DNA from: Blautia parvula
GTDB lineage: Bacteria; Bacillota; Clostridia; Lachnospirales; Lachnospiraceae
NCBI RefSeq assembly: GCF_020215665.1
Contig: NZ_CP084061.1
Span: 248,001-312,000 of the forward strand
Reading direction: 5' to 3'
DNA: 64,000 nt
Part shown: positions 27,054-35,272 of the stretch, one piece after another
Position numbering within the stretch: position 1 is the stretch's first letter
Layout: every line of letters begins with the position of its first letter
Notes under the pieces: generated by a model
Databases searched by the model: none
What the model was told of the DNA's origin: nothing
What the model saw: only the letters and a program-made list of their open reading frames with translations
Program-made: the position numbers and the translations under genes

Positions 27054-28361
27054 GTGTTTGACTATATTCTGATGGCAGTGGATCTGTCTGTGCTGGGATT
27101 TTTGTTTTACTGGTTCATGAACAGAACCGGGGAACGGCGTATGGATAAGGCATGGGTATATCCTGCATCGTTTGCGGCTTTTGCTGTTTTTTGCCTGCTG
27201 GTCCAGTATTCCCGGAGTGAATGGGTCGTTACCTTTTCCATTGTATTGATGGTATTTTTCATGGAAACCGTATTGTATCGGCCAAACGGGGTGTCTTATT
27301 TTTACTGTCTGGTATATTGTCTGGGATTTTTTCTCTGCCAGATAACAAGTGTCTTTGTAGTGCAGTGGATCTTTACGAACATGACTGCACTGACCCTTCT
27401 GCGCGTAGGCCTGGAGAGGGTAGACAATATGCAGTTGATCCTCTTGCTGGTCAAATGGTTCACGGAATTTTTCTGGACGTATTTTATTCTCGCGATCGTA
27501 AAAAAGGACGAGGAGGAGGAGAATCGTTTTTTTCTCTATAAGCGGCAGTATTTTTTCTTCCTGCTGCTTCCGCTGTTCTCCATTGTATTTATGGTATCTA
27601 TTATCTGGATGAGTGCAGATTTCTTTGTGCTCAGGTATGGATTCGGTCCGGTGATCCTGAATATTATTCTGATATTTGCCATGAACCTGCTGCTCTTGTA
27701 TCTCTTCAGGCAGACAGGGAAGGGCAGTCGGGCACTCAGGGAGGAAAAGCTCTACAAGCAGGAGTCAGAGCTGCTTTACCAGCACTACCAGACTCTGGAG
27801 GAGAGTTATCAGGCTTCCAGAAAGGCCATACATGATGCCAAGAACCACATGCAGGCAGTGGCCCGTCTCTATGAGAGCGGGGAGACAGACAAGGCCAGGG
27901 CCTATGCGGAGGAGGTTTTCCATCTGCTGAACCAGACAGGCCATACCTGGTATACGGGCAACCGGATGCTGAATATCATATTGAATGAGAAGCTGGGGCA
28001 GGCATCCATGCGGGATGCAAGGCTGGAGCTGGATATCTGCGACGGATGCCTGGACAGAATCCGGGAGATCGATATCACCACCATATTCGCAAATCTTCTG
28101 GACAATGCGGCGGAGGCCATGGGGGAGGGGGAAAACAGATACTTTTCCCTGCAGATACAAAACATCCATTCCTTCCTTGTGATCAAAATGATGAATTCAA
28201 AAGGGAAGAAAAAGGAGAGAGCAGGACAGAAGCATCAGCGGCTGGGACTGCAGAATGTGCGGAGTGCCCTGGGCAAATATGGGGGTACCATGAAAATCTC
28301 CCAGACGGATGAGGAGTTCCAGGTGAGTATCATGATACCGGATGAGCAAAAGGAAATGTGA
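27054..28361 (+). CDS. GHKL sensor histidine kinase (AgrC-like)
   Basis: A 435-residue membrane kinase with about six transmembrane segments in the first 215 residues, then a dimerisation region with the phosphoacceptor His in RKAIHDAKNHM, and a GHKL ATPase domain (N box LLDNAAEAM, G box near RLGLQNVR). It starts at GTG 27054, with AAGGTGG upstream. The architecture is that of quorum or peptide-sensing kinases partnered with LytTR regulators. AgrB/AgrD-like genes are absent, and instead a DUF3887 lipoprotein follows 11 bases later. Confidence 0.92.
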   Translation: MFDYILMAVDLSVLGFLFYWFMNRTGERRMDKAWVYPASFAAFAVFCLLVQYSRSEWVVTFSIVLMVFFMETVLYRPNGVSYFYCLVYCLGFFLCQITSVFVVQWIFTNMTALTLLRVGLERVDNMQLILLLVKWFTEFFWTYFILAIVKKDEEEENRFFLYKRQYFFFLLLPLFSIVFMVSIIWMSADFFVLRYGFGPVILNIILIFAMNLLLLYLFRQTGKGSRALREEKLYKQESELLYQHYQTLEESYQASRKAIHDAKNHMQAVARLYESGETDKARAYAEEVFHLLNQTGHTWYTGNRMLNIILNEKLGQASMRDARLELDICDGCLDRIREIDITTIFANLLDNAAEAMGEGENRYFSLQIQNIHSFLVIKMMNSKGKKKERAGQKHQRLGLQNVRSALGKYGGTMKISQTDEEFQVSIMIPDEQKEM

Positions 28362-28372
28362 GGTGAAGAGGG

Positions 28373-28804
28373 ATGGAGATATGGCGAAAGATTCGGAAGA
28401 GATGTTTTTTGCTGGGGGTCATATGCCTGATTGGGACATCTGCGGCGGGATGCGGAAATAAGCTTTCCGACAAATTTGACGAGGAGGAAGTCAAGGAAGC
28501 CGCTGAAACCATGATTAACCAGGTAAATTCCGGTGAATTGAAGGATGTGTATGAGAATACCTTTGCCCCTGTCATGCGCCAGGGAATCGAATATGAACAG
28601 CTTCAGGAGAATCTGGATTATGTCTTTGACAAGCTGGGTGAATTTGAATCCTATGAGAAGATAAGTGTGGTGGGAGGACAGGACAAGGATACGGAGACAC
28701 CGTATGCGGTGGTGGTGCTTCTGGCCAAATATGAGGAGGGGAAGGCCCAGTATACAGTCACGTTTGATACGGGTATGAAATGTATTGGATTTTATGTGAA
28801 ATAA
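28373..28804 (+). CDS. DUF3887-domain lipoprotein
   Basis: A 143-residue predicted lipoprotein: hydrophobic signal with lipobox GTSAAGC (lipidated Cys about residue 25), then a DUF3887-type domain of the NTF2-like fold (VKEAAETMINQVNSGELKDVY, AQYTVTFDTGMKC). It is the third gene of the LytTR/GHKL operon and should be extracytoplasmic. Proteins of this type bind unknown ligands or associate with envelope enzymes; here it may modulate the kinase's sensor domain, which is an inference from position only. Confidence 0.8.
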   Translation: MEIWRKIRKRCFLLGVICLIGTSAAGCGNKLSDKFDEEEVKEAAETMINQVNSGELKDVYENTFAPVMRQGIEYEQLQENLDYVFDKLGEFESYEKISVVGGQDKDTETPYAVVVLLAKYEEGKAQYTVTFDTGMKCIGFYVK

Positions 28805-28807
28805 GTA

Positions 28808-28846
28808 AAAGAGAGTCCGGCGGAATGTGTGCGCCGGACTCTCTTT
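28808..28846. terminator. bidirectional terminator between the DUF3887 gene and trpB
   Basis: 15-bp arms AAAGAGAGTCCGGCG and CGCCGGACTCTCTTT, allowing 14-15 paired bases with an 8- to 9-base loop. A-rich on one side and T-rich on the other, it serves both convergent genes. Confidence 0.88.
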
Positions 28847-28859
28847 CGTATCTGTTGTT

Positions 28860-28871
28860 GTAACTATTCAG
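28860..28871. repeat. lone end of the GTAAC...TTCAG repeat family
   Basis: GTAACTATTCAG matches the terminal inverted repeat of the dispersed element seen at 30847, 44119 and 57329. Only the first 12 bases are present, ending next to the trpB stop. Chance occurrence is possible. Confidence 0.35.
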
Positions 28872-28872
28872 T

Positions 28873-30096
28873 TTATTTAAAGAACTGCTCTCCGTAGCCG
28901 TAATGCTCTACCACGTAGTCAATATCCTTGTCTCCGCGTCCGCTCAGATTTACGAGAATGGAGCCTTGTTTCATCTCTTTTGCTTTCCGCATGGCATAGG
29001 CAACCGCGTGGGCACTCTCAATGGCCGGAATGATGCCCTCTGTGCGGGACAGCTTGAAGAATGCGTCCATGGCCTCCTCATCGCTGACGGTGTCGTACTG
29101 CACTCTGCCCAGGTCGCGGAGGAATGCGTGCTCCGGTCCCACAGAAGGATAGTCCAGTCCGCTGGCAATGGAGTATACAGGAGCCGGCTCGCCTTTGTCG
29201 TCCTTCAGCATGATACTTTCAAATCCGTGCATAACACCTTTTTCCCCGTACTGCATGGATGCGGCGTGGTCACCCATGCCGGTGCCTCTTCCGAGAGGTT
29301 CCACACCGACAATGTCCACCGGTTCATCCACGAAGGGAACGAACATGCCGATGGAGTTGCTGCCGCCGCCTACGCTTGCGCAGACTACATCGGGAAGCAG
29401 GCCGGTCATCTCTTTAAACTGGTCTTTTGCCTCCTCGCCTACGATGTACTGGAAATCCCTGACCATGAGAGGGAAGGGATGGGGGCCCACTGCGGAGCCG
29501 ATACAGTAGATGGAGTCCTTATAGTTCTTAGCATAGGATTCAAAAGCGGAATCCACGGCCTCTTTCAGGGTCTTGTTGCCGTGTGTGACGGGAACCACCT
29601 TGGCGCCCAGGATCTTCATACGTGTCACATTGGGAGCCTGTTTGGCAATATCCACCTCACCCATGTGCACTTCACACTCTAATCCGAAGAAAGCCGCCGC
29701 TGTAGCGATGGCTACGCCGTGCTGTCCGGCACCTGTCTCTGCGATAAGACGTTTTTTGCCGATGAATTTTGCCAGCAGCCCTTCCCCCATACAGTGGTTC
29801 AGCTTGTGGGCTCCGGTGTGGTTCAGATCCTCTCTTTTCAGGTAGATCTGGCAGTTGCCGATGGTTCTTGACAGGCGCTCGCAGTGATAGACCGGTGTGG
29901 GTCTTCCCTGGAATTCCTTGCGGATGCGGCGCAGTTCACTGATGAACTGGGAGGAATGGCAGATGGTCTGGTATGCGTCTGCGATCTCCTCAAAGGCCGG
30001 AACCAGCTCTTCTGTCAGGTAGGCGCCGCCGTAAGGGCCGAAGCGTCCGTTTCTGTCCGGGTAATGTCTCAGATAAGTTCTGTAATCTACTTCCAT
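28873..30096 (-). CDS. trpB: tryptophan synthase beta chain
   Basis: A 407-residue PLP enzyme that joins indole and serine to make tryptophan. Family motifs are clear: [13 protein letters not shown], the PLP Lys in [11 protein letters not shown], the phosphate loop CVSVGGGSN-like segment ([11 protein letters not shown]), and SGRGDKD near the C terminus. The usual HKINN is HKLNH here. AAGGAG lies 9 bases upstream of the ATG. No trpA or other trp gene is next to it, so it either works with a remote TrpA or salvages indole, which gut bacteria meet in quantity. It is followed on the same strand by nothing; the Sel1 gene lies upstream. Confidence 0.93.
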   Translation of the reverse strand: MEVDYRTYLRHYPDRNGRFGPYGGAYLTEELVPAFEEIADAYQTICHSSQFISELRRIRKEFQGRPTPVYHCERLSRTIGNCQIYLKREDLNHTGAHKLNHCMGEGLLAKFIGKKRLIAETGAGQHGVAIATAAAFFGLECEVHMGEVDIAKQAPNVTRMKILGAKVVPVTHGNKTLKEAVDSAFESYAKNYKDSIYCIGSAVGPHPFPLMVRDFQYIVGEEAKDQFKEMTGLLPDVVCASVGGGSNSIGMFVPFVDEPVDIVGVEPLGRGTGMGDHAASMQYGEKGVMHGFESIMLKDDKGEPAPVYSIASGLDYPSVGPEHAFLRDLGRVQYDTVSDEEAMDAFFKLSRTEGIIPAIESAHAVAYAMRKAKEMKQGSILVNLSGRGDKDIDYVVEHYGYGEQFFK

Positions 30097-30129
30097 GGTT
30101 GTTTTCTCCTTTATGTAAATGATATATTT

Positions 30130-30771
30130 TTATTCCTGCTCTCCGTGAAGGGCGTCCTTTGCCAGCTTGAAACCGTTCTGGGCGGCTTTTGTCAGCCACA
30201 GGTCGGCTTTCGCCTCGTCTTTTTCCACACCTTCGCCGTAGCGGTAGAGGATGGACAGATTGTACTGTGCGGCCGGGATGTTGGCGTTTGCCGCCTTTTC
30301 AAAGAGCTGGAATGCCCGCTCTGTGCTCTGCGGCACTGCCTGGCCGCTTAAAAAATAACCGCCCATGCAGCACATGGCCCGGTAGTCGCCCTGCTGTCCG
30401 GCTTTCTTATACCAGTCAAAGGCTTTGGAATAATCCTGTCTGGTCCCAATGCCTTCCTCATAACATCTGGCCAGATTATACTGGGCATTTTTACTGCCCG
30501 TCTCAGCCGCGCGTTTGATGTAGGAAAATGCTCTTGTTTCGTCTTTTTTTACGCCTTTTCCCTGGGCATAGAGAAATCCCAGGTGCAGCAGCGCGTCCAC
30601 ATGGTCTTTTTCGGCTGCTTTTTCATACCACTGGGCGGCCTGTGCGTAATCAGTCAGGGTGTGTATGCCGTTTTCATAGTAAAAGCCTACGGCATACTGC
30701 AGATCCTTCTGACCGTTTTCCGCCAGGATTTTCAGTTCTTCCAGGGTAAAATCCATATTTTTTGCGTCCAT
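30130..30771 (-). CDS. Sel1-repeat (TPR-like) protein
   Basis: A 213-residue protein made of about five Sel1-like repeats of 36 residues, each with the pattern A-x-x-x-L-G-x-x-Y-x-x-G-x-G-V (YAVGFYYENG, LLHLGFLYAQGKGV, YNLARCYEEGIGT, YNLSILYRYGEGV). Such alpha-solenoids mediate protein-protein contacts. No signal peptide is seen, so it is probably cytoplasmic. I prefer ATG 30771, which has GGAG 9 bases upstream, to the in-frame ATG at 30786. It lies 33 bases upstream of trpB and may share its transcript; its partner is unknown. Confidence 0.85.
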   Translation of the reverse strand: MDAKNMDFTLEELKILAENGQKDLQYAVGFYYENGIHTLTDYAQAAQWYEKAAEKDHVDALLHLGFLYAQGKGVKKDETRAFSYIKRAAETGSKNAQYNLARCYEEGIGTRQDYSKAFDWYKKAGQQGDYRAMCCMGGYFLSGQAVPQSTERAFQLFEKAANANIPAAQYNLSILYRYGEGVEKDEAKADLWLTKAAQNGFKLAKDALHGEQE

Positions 30772-30846
30772 TGAAAATATCTCCATTTTTCTTTTGACAA
30801 ATTTTGTAATATAGTGTACTGTTTTTGTAGGAATTAAACAGCTGCG

Positions 30847-30971
30847 CAGTCAGGTCTGCACATTTACTGTGCTGACCGTGTGATAGAATAGTGGCAGCAT
30901 GTATTCGCCCCATCGCACAGCGATTTTTAATGGGCGAATACCCGTAACTTTTCAGCTGGCTGAATAGTTAC
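30847..30971. repeat. dispersed MITE-like repeat, copy A
   Basis: About 125 bases in the 310-base gap between the Sel1 gene and smsC. It shares with 57329-57467 the segments AGGTCTGC-CATTTAC, GCTGACCGTGT, and the long hairpin GTATTCGCCC...GGGCGAATAC enclosing ATCGC/GCGAT. The right end (GGCTGAATAGTTAC) is the inverted repeat of copy B's left end. The remainder of the gap shows only AT-rich sequence and an smsC ribosome binding site. Confidence 0.88.
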
Positions 30972-31081
30972 GGAATTAAATCCACGGTTGAGCCATCCTT
31001 TGGCCCATTGCTGATATTATAACATAGGAACCGGGATTTATAAACATAAAAAGATGAAGATGACATCGGAGGAAATGAAAA

Positions 31082-31822
31082 ATGCTGGAACTGAGGGATG
31101 TCTCCTTTAAAGTCGAAGAGGAGACAAAGGAGAAAGGGATTCTGGAGCGTGTAAGCTTTACTCTGGAAGACAACAAATTTATTGCCATCACAGGACCAAA
31201 CGGCGGCGGAAAATCCACGCTGGCAAAGATCATTGCCGGTATTGAGAAGCCCACGGAGGGAAGGATCTACCTGGACGGTGAGGATATCACGGAACTGAAC
31301 ATTACGGAGAGGGCGAAAAAAGGCATCAGCTATGCCTTTCAGCAGCCGGTGCGTTTTAAAGGAGTGACCGTGCTTGACCTGATCCGGCTGGCATCCGGGG
31401 AAAACATTACCGTTGCCGGAGCCTGTCAGTATCTCTCTGAGGTGGGATTATGCGCAAAAGACTACATCAACCGCGAAGTCAACGCAAGCCTTTCCGGAGG
31501 GGAGATGAAGAGGATCGAGATCGCCACCGTTATGGCGAGGGGGACCAGGATGTCCGTATTTGATGAGCCTGAGGCCGGCATTGACCTGTGGAGCTTCCAG
31601 AACCTGATCCATGTGTTTGAAAATATGCACAGGGAGATTCACGGCTCCATTCTGATCATCTCACACCAGGAGAGGATCCTGAACATTGCAGATGAAATTC
31701 TGGTGATCGCAGACGGAAAACTGGTGAGCCGCGGAAGCAAAGAGGAAGTGCTTCCCGCTTTGCTGGAAGGTGTGGATGACTATTCCGGCTGCAAAATCTG
31801 GAAGGATGGGGGAGTAAAATAA
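31082..31822 (+). CDS. SufC-like ABC ATPase of a two-gene Fe-S assembly system
   Basis: A 246-residue cytoplasmic ABC ATPase of the SufC family. Walker A is GPNGGGKST, the Q-loop lies in AFQQPVRFKG, the signature is LSGGEMKR and Walker B is MSVFDEPEAG. No membrane partner exists; the partner is the SufB/D-like protein whose ATG overlaps this stop by one base. Together they match the minimal SufBC-type (SMS) machinery that assembles Fe-S clusters, rather than the full sufCBDSU operon. The window is full of Fe-S enzymes that need such a system. GGAGG lies 9 bases upstream of the ATG. Confidence 0.88.
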   Translation: MLELRDVSFKVEEETKEKGILERVSFTLEDNKFIAITGPNGGGKSTLAKIIAGIEKPTEGRIYLDGEDITELNITERAKKGISYAFQQPVRFKGVTVLDLIRLASGENITVAGACQYLSEVGLCAKDYINREVNASLSGGEMKRIEIATVMARGTRMSVFDEPEAGIDLWSFQNLIHVFENMHREIHGSILIISHQERILNIADEILVIADGKLVSRGSKEEVLPALLEGVDDYSGCKIWKDGGVK

Positions 31823-32739
31823 TGGACGCAATACAGAAACAATTACTGGAAGCAGTGGCCGGGCTGCATGAAATCCCGGTGGGAGCATACAACATCCGGG
31901 CGAACGGAAAAAGTGAAGGCAGAAACAGCACAGAGCATATCGAGATCACCACAAGAGAAGAGGGAGACGGAATCATCATCCGCATCAAGGACGGCACCAG
32001 GAAAGAGAGTGTCCATATCCCGGTGGTCATGAGCCAGGCAGGGCTTGAAGAGGTGGTCTACAATGACTTTTACGTGGGCGATGACTGTGATGTGACTATC
32101 ATCGCAGGCTGCGGCATCCACAACGGCGGGGATGCATCAAGCCGCCATGACGGCATCCACAGCTTTTTCATCGGCAAAAATTCCAGAGTGAAATATGTGG
32201 AAAAACACTATGGCAGCGGGGACGGCAAAGGCGAGCGCATCATGAACCCGGAGACGATCATAGAAATCGGGGAGAACAGCGTCATGGAGATGGATACGGT
32301 GCAGATCAAAGGCGTGGACTCCACAAAGCGCATGACAAGGGCAAAGTTAAAGGAAGGCGCCAGCTTAAAAGTGATGGAGCGTCTCATGACACACGGAACC
32401 CAGGATGCGGAGAGCCGTTTCATTGTGGATATGGACGGGGAAAATTCAGGTGCCAATATCATATCACGTTCGGTGGCAAAGGATGATTCCCGTCAGCTCT
32501 TCCAGTCCGTGCTCAACGGAAACGCGGCCTGCAGCGGCCATACGGAATGTGACGCCATCATAGTGGGCAATGCCAAGATCAGCTCCATCCCGGAGATCAC
32601 CGCGAACAGCTCCGATGCGGCGCTCATTCATGAGGCAGCCATTGGTAAGATCGCAGGGGAGCAGATCATCAAGCTCATGACCCTGGGCCTTACAGAGGAA
32701 GAGGCGGAAGCACAGATCATTAACGGTTTCCTGAAGTAA
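31822..32739 (+). CDS. SufB/SufD-like scaffold protein of a two-gene Fe-S assembly system
   Basis: A 305-residue beta-helix protein of the SufB/SufD family, about two thirds the length of classical SufB. The C-terminal region has the family's conserved core (SVLNGNAACSGHTECDAI, HEAAIGKIAGEQ), with a Cys and a His/Glu in positions used for cluster assembly in SufB/D. The N-terminal region is short and lacks the extra SufB domain. It overlaps the SufC-like gene by one base and is followed by a terminator, so this is a self-contained two-gene operon with no SufS or SufU. Confidence 0.86.
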   Translation: MDAIQKQLLEAVAGLHEIPVGAYNIRANGKSEGRNSTEHIEITTREEGDGIIIRIKDGTRKESVHIPVVMSQAGLEEVVYNDFYVGDDCDVTIIAGCGIHNGGDASSRHDGIHSFFIGKNSRVKYVEKHYGSGDGKGERIMNPETIIEIGENSVMEMDTVQIKGVDSTKRMTRAKLKEGASLKVMERLMTHGTQDAESRFIVDMDGENSGANIISRSVAKDDSRQLFQSVLNGNAACSGHTECDAIIVGNAKISSIPEITANSSDAALIHEAAIGKIAGEQIIKLMTLGLTEEEAEAQIINGFLK

Positions 32740-32762
32740 AACGACATAACACTACAGCGTCA

Positions 32763-32809
32763 GCCGGGCAGATACACGGGACAAAACCGTGTACAACTGC
32801 CCGGTTTTG
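32763..32809 (+). terminator. terminator after the SufC/SufB-like operon
   Basis: CCGGGCAG and CTGCCCGG arms enclose an ACACGG/CCGTGT inner stem; the run TTTT follows. Located 24-70 bases after the stop. Confidence 0.85.
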
Positions 32810-32880
32810 TGCTATAGTTGGGATAGTAAGAGTTACAAGCCATTGGGGAACAAAAAACATATTTATAGGGAGAGGTTTTT

Positions 32881-33819
32881 ATGATTTACAACAATGTACG
32901 CCATGAGTGCAATCTGTATAATTTTTTCTATGCACCGAGAGGAAACCGTAGAATGATGGAACTGGGAAAGAAGATTGCCCAGATGTATCTGAACCCGTTT
33001 GACCGTATTATCGGTATCATCGGTGCCAAGGACTCCGGAAAAAGCATGATGATCAAGGGTATGTTTCCGGGGATTCAGGTAGTGGACGGGGATGACGAGT
33101 ATGATATCACCAACATGCCCCTGCTGAACGCGGAGGATGTGGGATTCTATACCCCCAGGACCTTCCACGTGGATGCCAGAGCCGCGAGAAAATATGTGGA
33201 TCTGGAGACCATCGCGGAGGCCATCATACGGGTGACTTCCCAGCACAAGAGAGTGATCGTGGAGCATTTTGAGATTCTGTATCCTGTGCTGAAAAGGAAT
33301 GCGGATCTGATGGTCGGCATCGGTGAGGAGGTCATTGTGACACGTCCTTCCCTGTTCGGACCGTTGCCCCAGAATATAGCTGATATTGTGTTCAAATCCC
33401 TGATCTACAGGAAGATGGCGCACAGCGCAGAGGATTTATTCGGCTATGTGGTCAGGGACATTGAGCGTCCAAGCTATGTCCGCGCGGACATCCGCCATGG
33501 ATTTATGCTGGATTATTCCGAAAAGCCGGTGAATTTTGATCTGGTGGAGATTGAAAAGAAGATGAAAGAGCTTATCGCACAGGATCTGCCCATCACATAT
33601 TATGATGAGGAGCATGTGAAATTCGGGGATGATATCATTTCCTGTACCGGACCTCTGATGCATGTGAGCAGTACGGGAAAGATAGAAGGATTCTCCCTGG
33701 TAAAAGAGTTCTTCTATGATTCCAAGTTCGGCTACTATATTGTGGCCGGTACTGTGGGACATAAGGAAGAGGAAGACAGCGACAAGCTGAATACCATTGA
33801 TATACAGACTGAAGTATAG
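32881..33819 (+). CDS. uncharacterised P-loop NTPase (possible 'alanine-tRNA synthetase second additional domain' family)
   Basis: A 312-residue soluble protein with a Walker A motif at residues 48-55 (GAKDSGKS) inside IIGIIGAKDSGKSMM. A segment HKRVIVEHFEI is a plausible Walker B-like strand. The C-terminal part has a cluster of His and Gly (VSSTGKIEG, YIVAGTVGHKEE). It resembles proteins that databases sometimes name after an alanyl-tRNA synthetase additional domain, but no synthetase or tRNA-binding motif is evident. GGGAGAGG precedes the ATG. It is a single-gene unit between two terminators. Function unknown. Confidence 0.6.
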   Translation: MIYNNVRHECNLYNFFYAPRGNRRMMELGKKIAQMYLNPFDRIIGIIGAKDSGKSMMIKGMFPGIQVVDGDDEYDITNMPLLNAEDVGFYTPRTFHVDARAARKYVDLETIAEAIIRVTSQHKRVIVEHFEILYPVLKRNADLMVGIGEEVIVTRPSLFGPLPQNIADIVFKSLIYRKMAHSAEDLFGYVVRDIERPSYVRADIRHGFMLDYSEKPVNFDLVEIEKKMKELIAQDLPITYYDEEHVKFGDDIISCTGPLMHVSSTGKIEGFSLVKEFFYDSKFGYYIVAGTVGHKEEEDSDKLNTIDIQTEV

Positions 33820-33830
33820 AATCAGGACCA

Positions 33831-33875
33831 AAAGGCTGTCCGAAACCGGAAGACGGGGACGGACAGCCTTTTTTT
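33831..33875 (+). terminator. terminator after the P-loop protein gene
   Basis: 12-bp stem AAAGGCTGTCCG / CGGACAGCCTTT followed by a run of T. Confidence 0.88.
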
Positions 33876-33876
33876 G

Positions 33877-33905
33877 TTGACATTTTTATAGATAAGGTGT
33901 ATTAT
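33877..33905 (+). promoter_or_regulatory. promoter of the SPFH/RHH operon
   Basis: TTGACA, exactly 17 bases, TATTAT. It begins within the T-run of the preceding terminator. Confidence 0.8.
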
Positions 33906-33908
33906 GAT

Positions 33909-33925
33909 GATATCAAAAAGATATC
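33909..33925. promoter_or_regulatory. tandem GATATC operator candidate
   Basis: Two GATATC sites with starts 11 bp apart (GATATCAAAAAGATATC), just downstream of the -10 box. One helical turn spacing suits cooperative binding of ribbon-helix-helix dimers such as the one encoded at 35016. Confidence 0.5.
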
Positions 33926-33971
33926 AAATTAATTACTGCCGCGTGCGGCCTTTCAAAGAGGAGGAAGTATA

Positions 33972-34997
33972 ATGGAAGTAAAAGACGGAACCAGTCCAAT
34001 GAACAAGAACGTGGAGGAAAGGATCCTGCATCCGAAGTCAGGTATGGCGATGCTGTTTCTGCTGATCCTGGGCATTGTGGGAAGTATTGTGCTGATGATA
34101 CTCTCAGGGGCAGTGATCTCTGAGATCAGCAGTGTGCTGTCCGGTTTCTGCGTAACAGTCGGTATCCTGATCCTCTGCACAGCCAGTGTATGTCTGGCAG
34201 GCTTAAAGGTCATCAACCCCAATGAAGCGCTTGTGCTGGCTTTGTTCGGAAAATATTACGGAACCCTGAATCAGAACGGCTTTTACTGGGTCAATCCCTT
34301 TGTGACAGGAATCAATCCCACAGTGCGTGCAGCAGGAAGCGCCGGCTCCACGGTCCTGAAGGGCATGGGCATTGAAGCGGAACAGAAAAACACAGAGACA
34401 AAGTCCAATAAAAAGGTTTCCCTGAAGACCATGACCCTGGACAACAAAAAGCAGAAGGTAAACGACGAACTGGGAAATCCCATTGAGATCGGAACGGTGG
34501 TCATATGGAAAGTGGAAAATGCCACAAAAGCGGTATTCAATGTGGAGAATTACAAGGACTATCTGTCCATCCAGTGTGATGCCATCACAAGAAATGCCGC
34601 CAGAAGATATCCCTATGACACAAGCGAGGGCGGAGATGAGCGTTCCCTTCGCGGAAGCAGCCAGGAGGTAGCCAGCATCATGCAGCAGGAACTGCAGGAG
34701 AAGGTGGAGGATGCGGGGATCAAGATTCTGGAAATGCGTATCACCCATCTGGCATACGCGCCGGAGATCGCATCTGCCATGCTGCAGAGACAGCAGGCTG
34801 CTGCCATCATAGATGCCCGTCAGAAAATCGTGGAAGGTGCTGTCAGCATGGTGGAGATGGCCCTGCAGAAATTAAACGATAAAGATATCGTGGAACTGGA
34901 TGAGGAGCGGAAGGCAGCCATGGTCAGCAACCTGCTGGTTGTCCTCTGCGGCAACAAGGATGCCCAGCCCATCGTCAACAGCGGTTCCCTGTATTAG
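33972..34997 (+). CDS. SPFH/band 7 membrane protein
   Basis: A 341-residue SPFH (stomatin/prohibitin/flotillin) protein. Two hydrophobic segments lie at about residues 24-45 and 52-75, followed by the SPFH domain beginning INPNEALVLALFGKYYGTL and a helical C-terminal region (AAAIIDARQKIVEGAVSMVEMAL). Such proteins oligomerise on the cytoplasmic face of the membrane and organise membrane domains or proteases. GAGGAGG precedes the ATG. It is followed 18 bases later by a small ribbon-helix-helix protein in an operon with its own promoter and terminator. Confidence 0.9.
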   Translation: MEVKDGTSPMNKNVEERILHPKSGMAMLFLLILGIVGSIVLMILSGAVISEISSVLSGFCVTVGILILCTASVCLAGLKVINPNEALVLALFGKYYGTLNQNGFYWVNPFVTGINPTVRAAGSAGSTVLKGMGIEAEQKNTETKSNKKVSLKTMTLDNKKQKVNDELGNPIEIGTVVIWKVENATKAVFNVENYKDYLSIQCDAITRNAARRYPYDTSEGGDERSLRGSSQEVASIMQQELQEKVEDAGIKILEMRITHLAYAPEIASAMLQRQQAAAIIDARQKIVEGAVSMVEMALQKLNDKDIVELDEERKAAMVSNLLVVLCGNKDAQPIVNSGSLY

Positions 34998-35015
34998 TCA
35001 GGAGTGAAGACCTTC

Positions 35016-35213
35016 ATGGAAAACAAACCGAAGGAAAAACAAAAAAAGCAGATCCCCCTGCGGCTCTCCGCGTCTCTGTACAACGATCTGGCACAGTGGG
35101 CGGAAGATGATTTCCGCTCTGTCAATGGGCAGATCGAGTATCTGCTGACGGAATGTGTGAAGCATCGGAAGAAGACAAGGAAGAATTCCACGGAGGAATC
35201 TGAATCAGAATGA
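35016..35213 (+). CDS. Arc-type ribbon-helix-helix DNA-binding protein
   Basis: A 65-residue basic protein with the Arc-type ribbon-helix-helix pattern: short strand KQIPLRLSASLYNDL, helix AEDDFRSVNGQIEYLLTE, and a basic, acidic-ended tail. ATG 35016 is preferred because GGAG lies 11 bases upstream; a GTG at 35004 would overlap that site. It follows the SPFH gene and is the natural candidate to autoregulate the operon through the tandem GATATC sites. Proteins like this are often found next to SPFH genes in Firmicutes. Confidence 0.82.
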   Translation: MENKPKEKQKKQIPLRLSASLYNDLAQWAEDDFRSVNGQIEYLLTECVKHRKKTRKNSTEESESE

Positions 35214-35216
35214 AAG

Positions 35217-35265
35217 AAAATCCAGGCAGCGGCCGGCAGTTGGACCGTACACGCCTGGATTTTTT
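35217..35265 (+). terminator. terminator after the RHH gene (shared with the ABC permease)
   Basis: AAAATCCAGGC and GCCTGGATTTTTT arms enclose a GC-rich loop; the strand-symmetric A/T runs make it usable from both sides. Confidence 0.85.
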
Positions 35266-35272
35266 GCATTTT

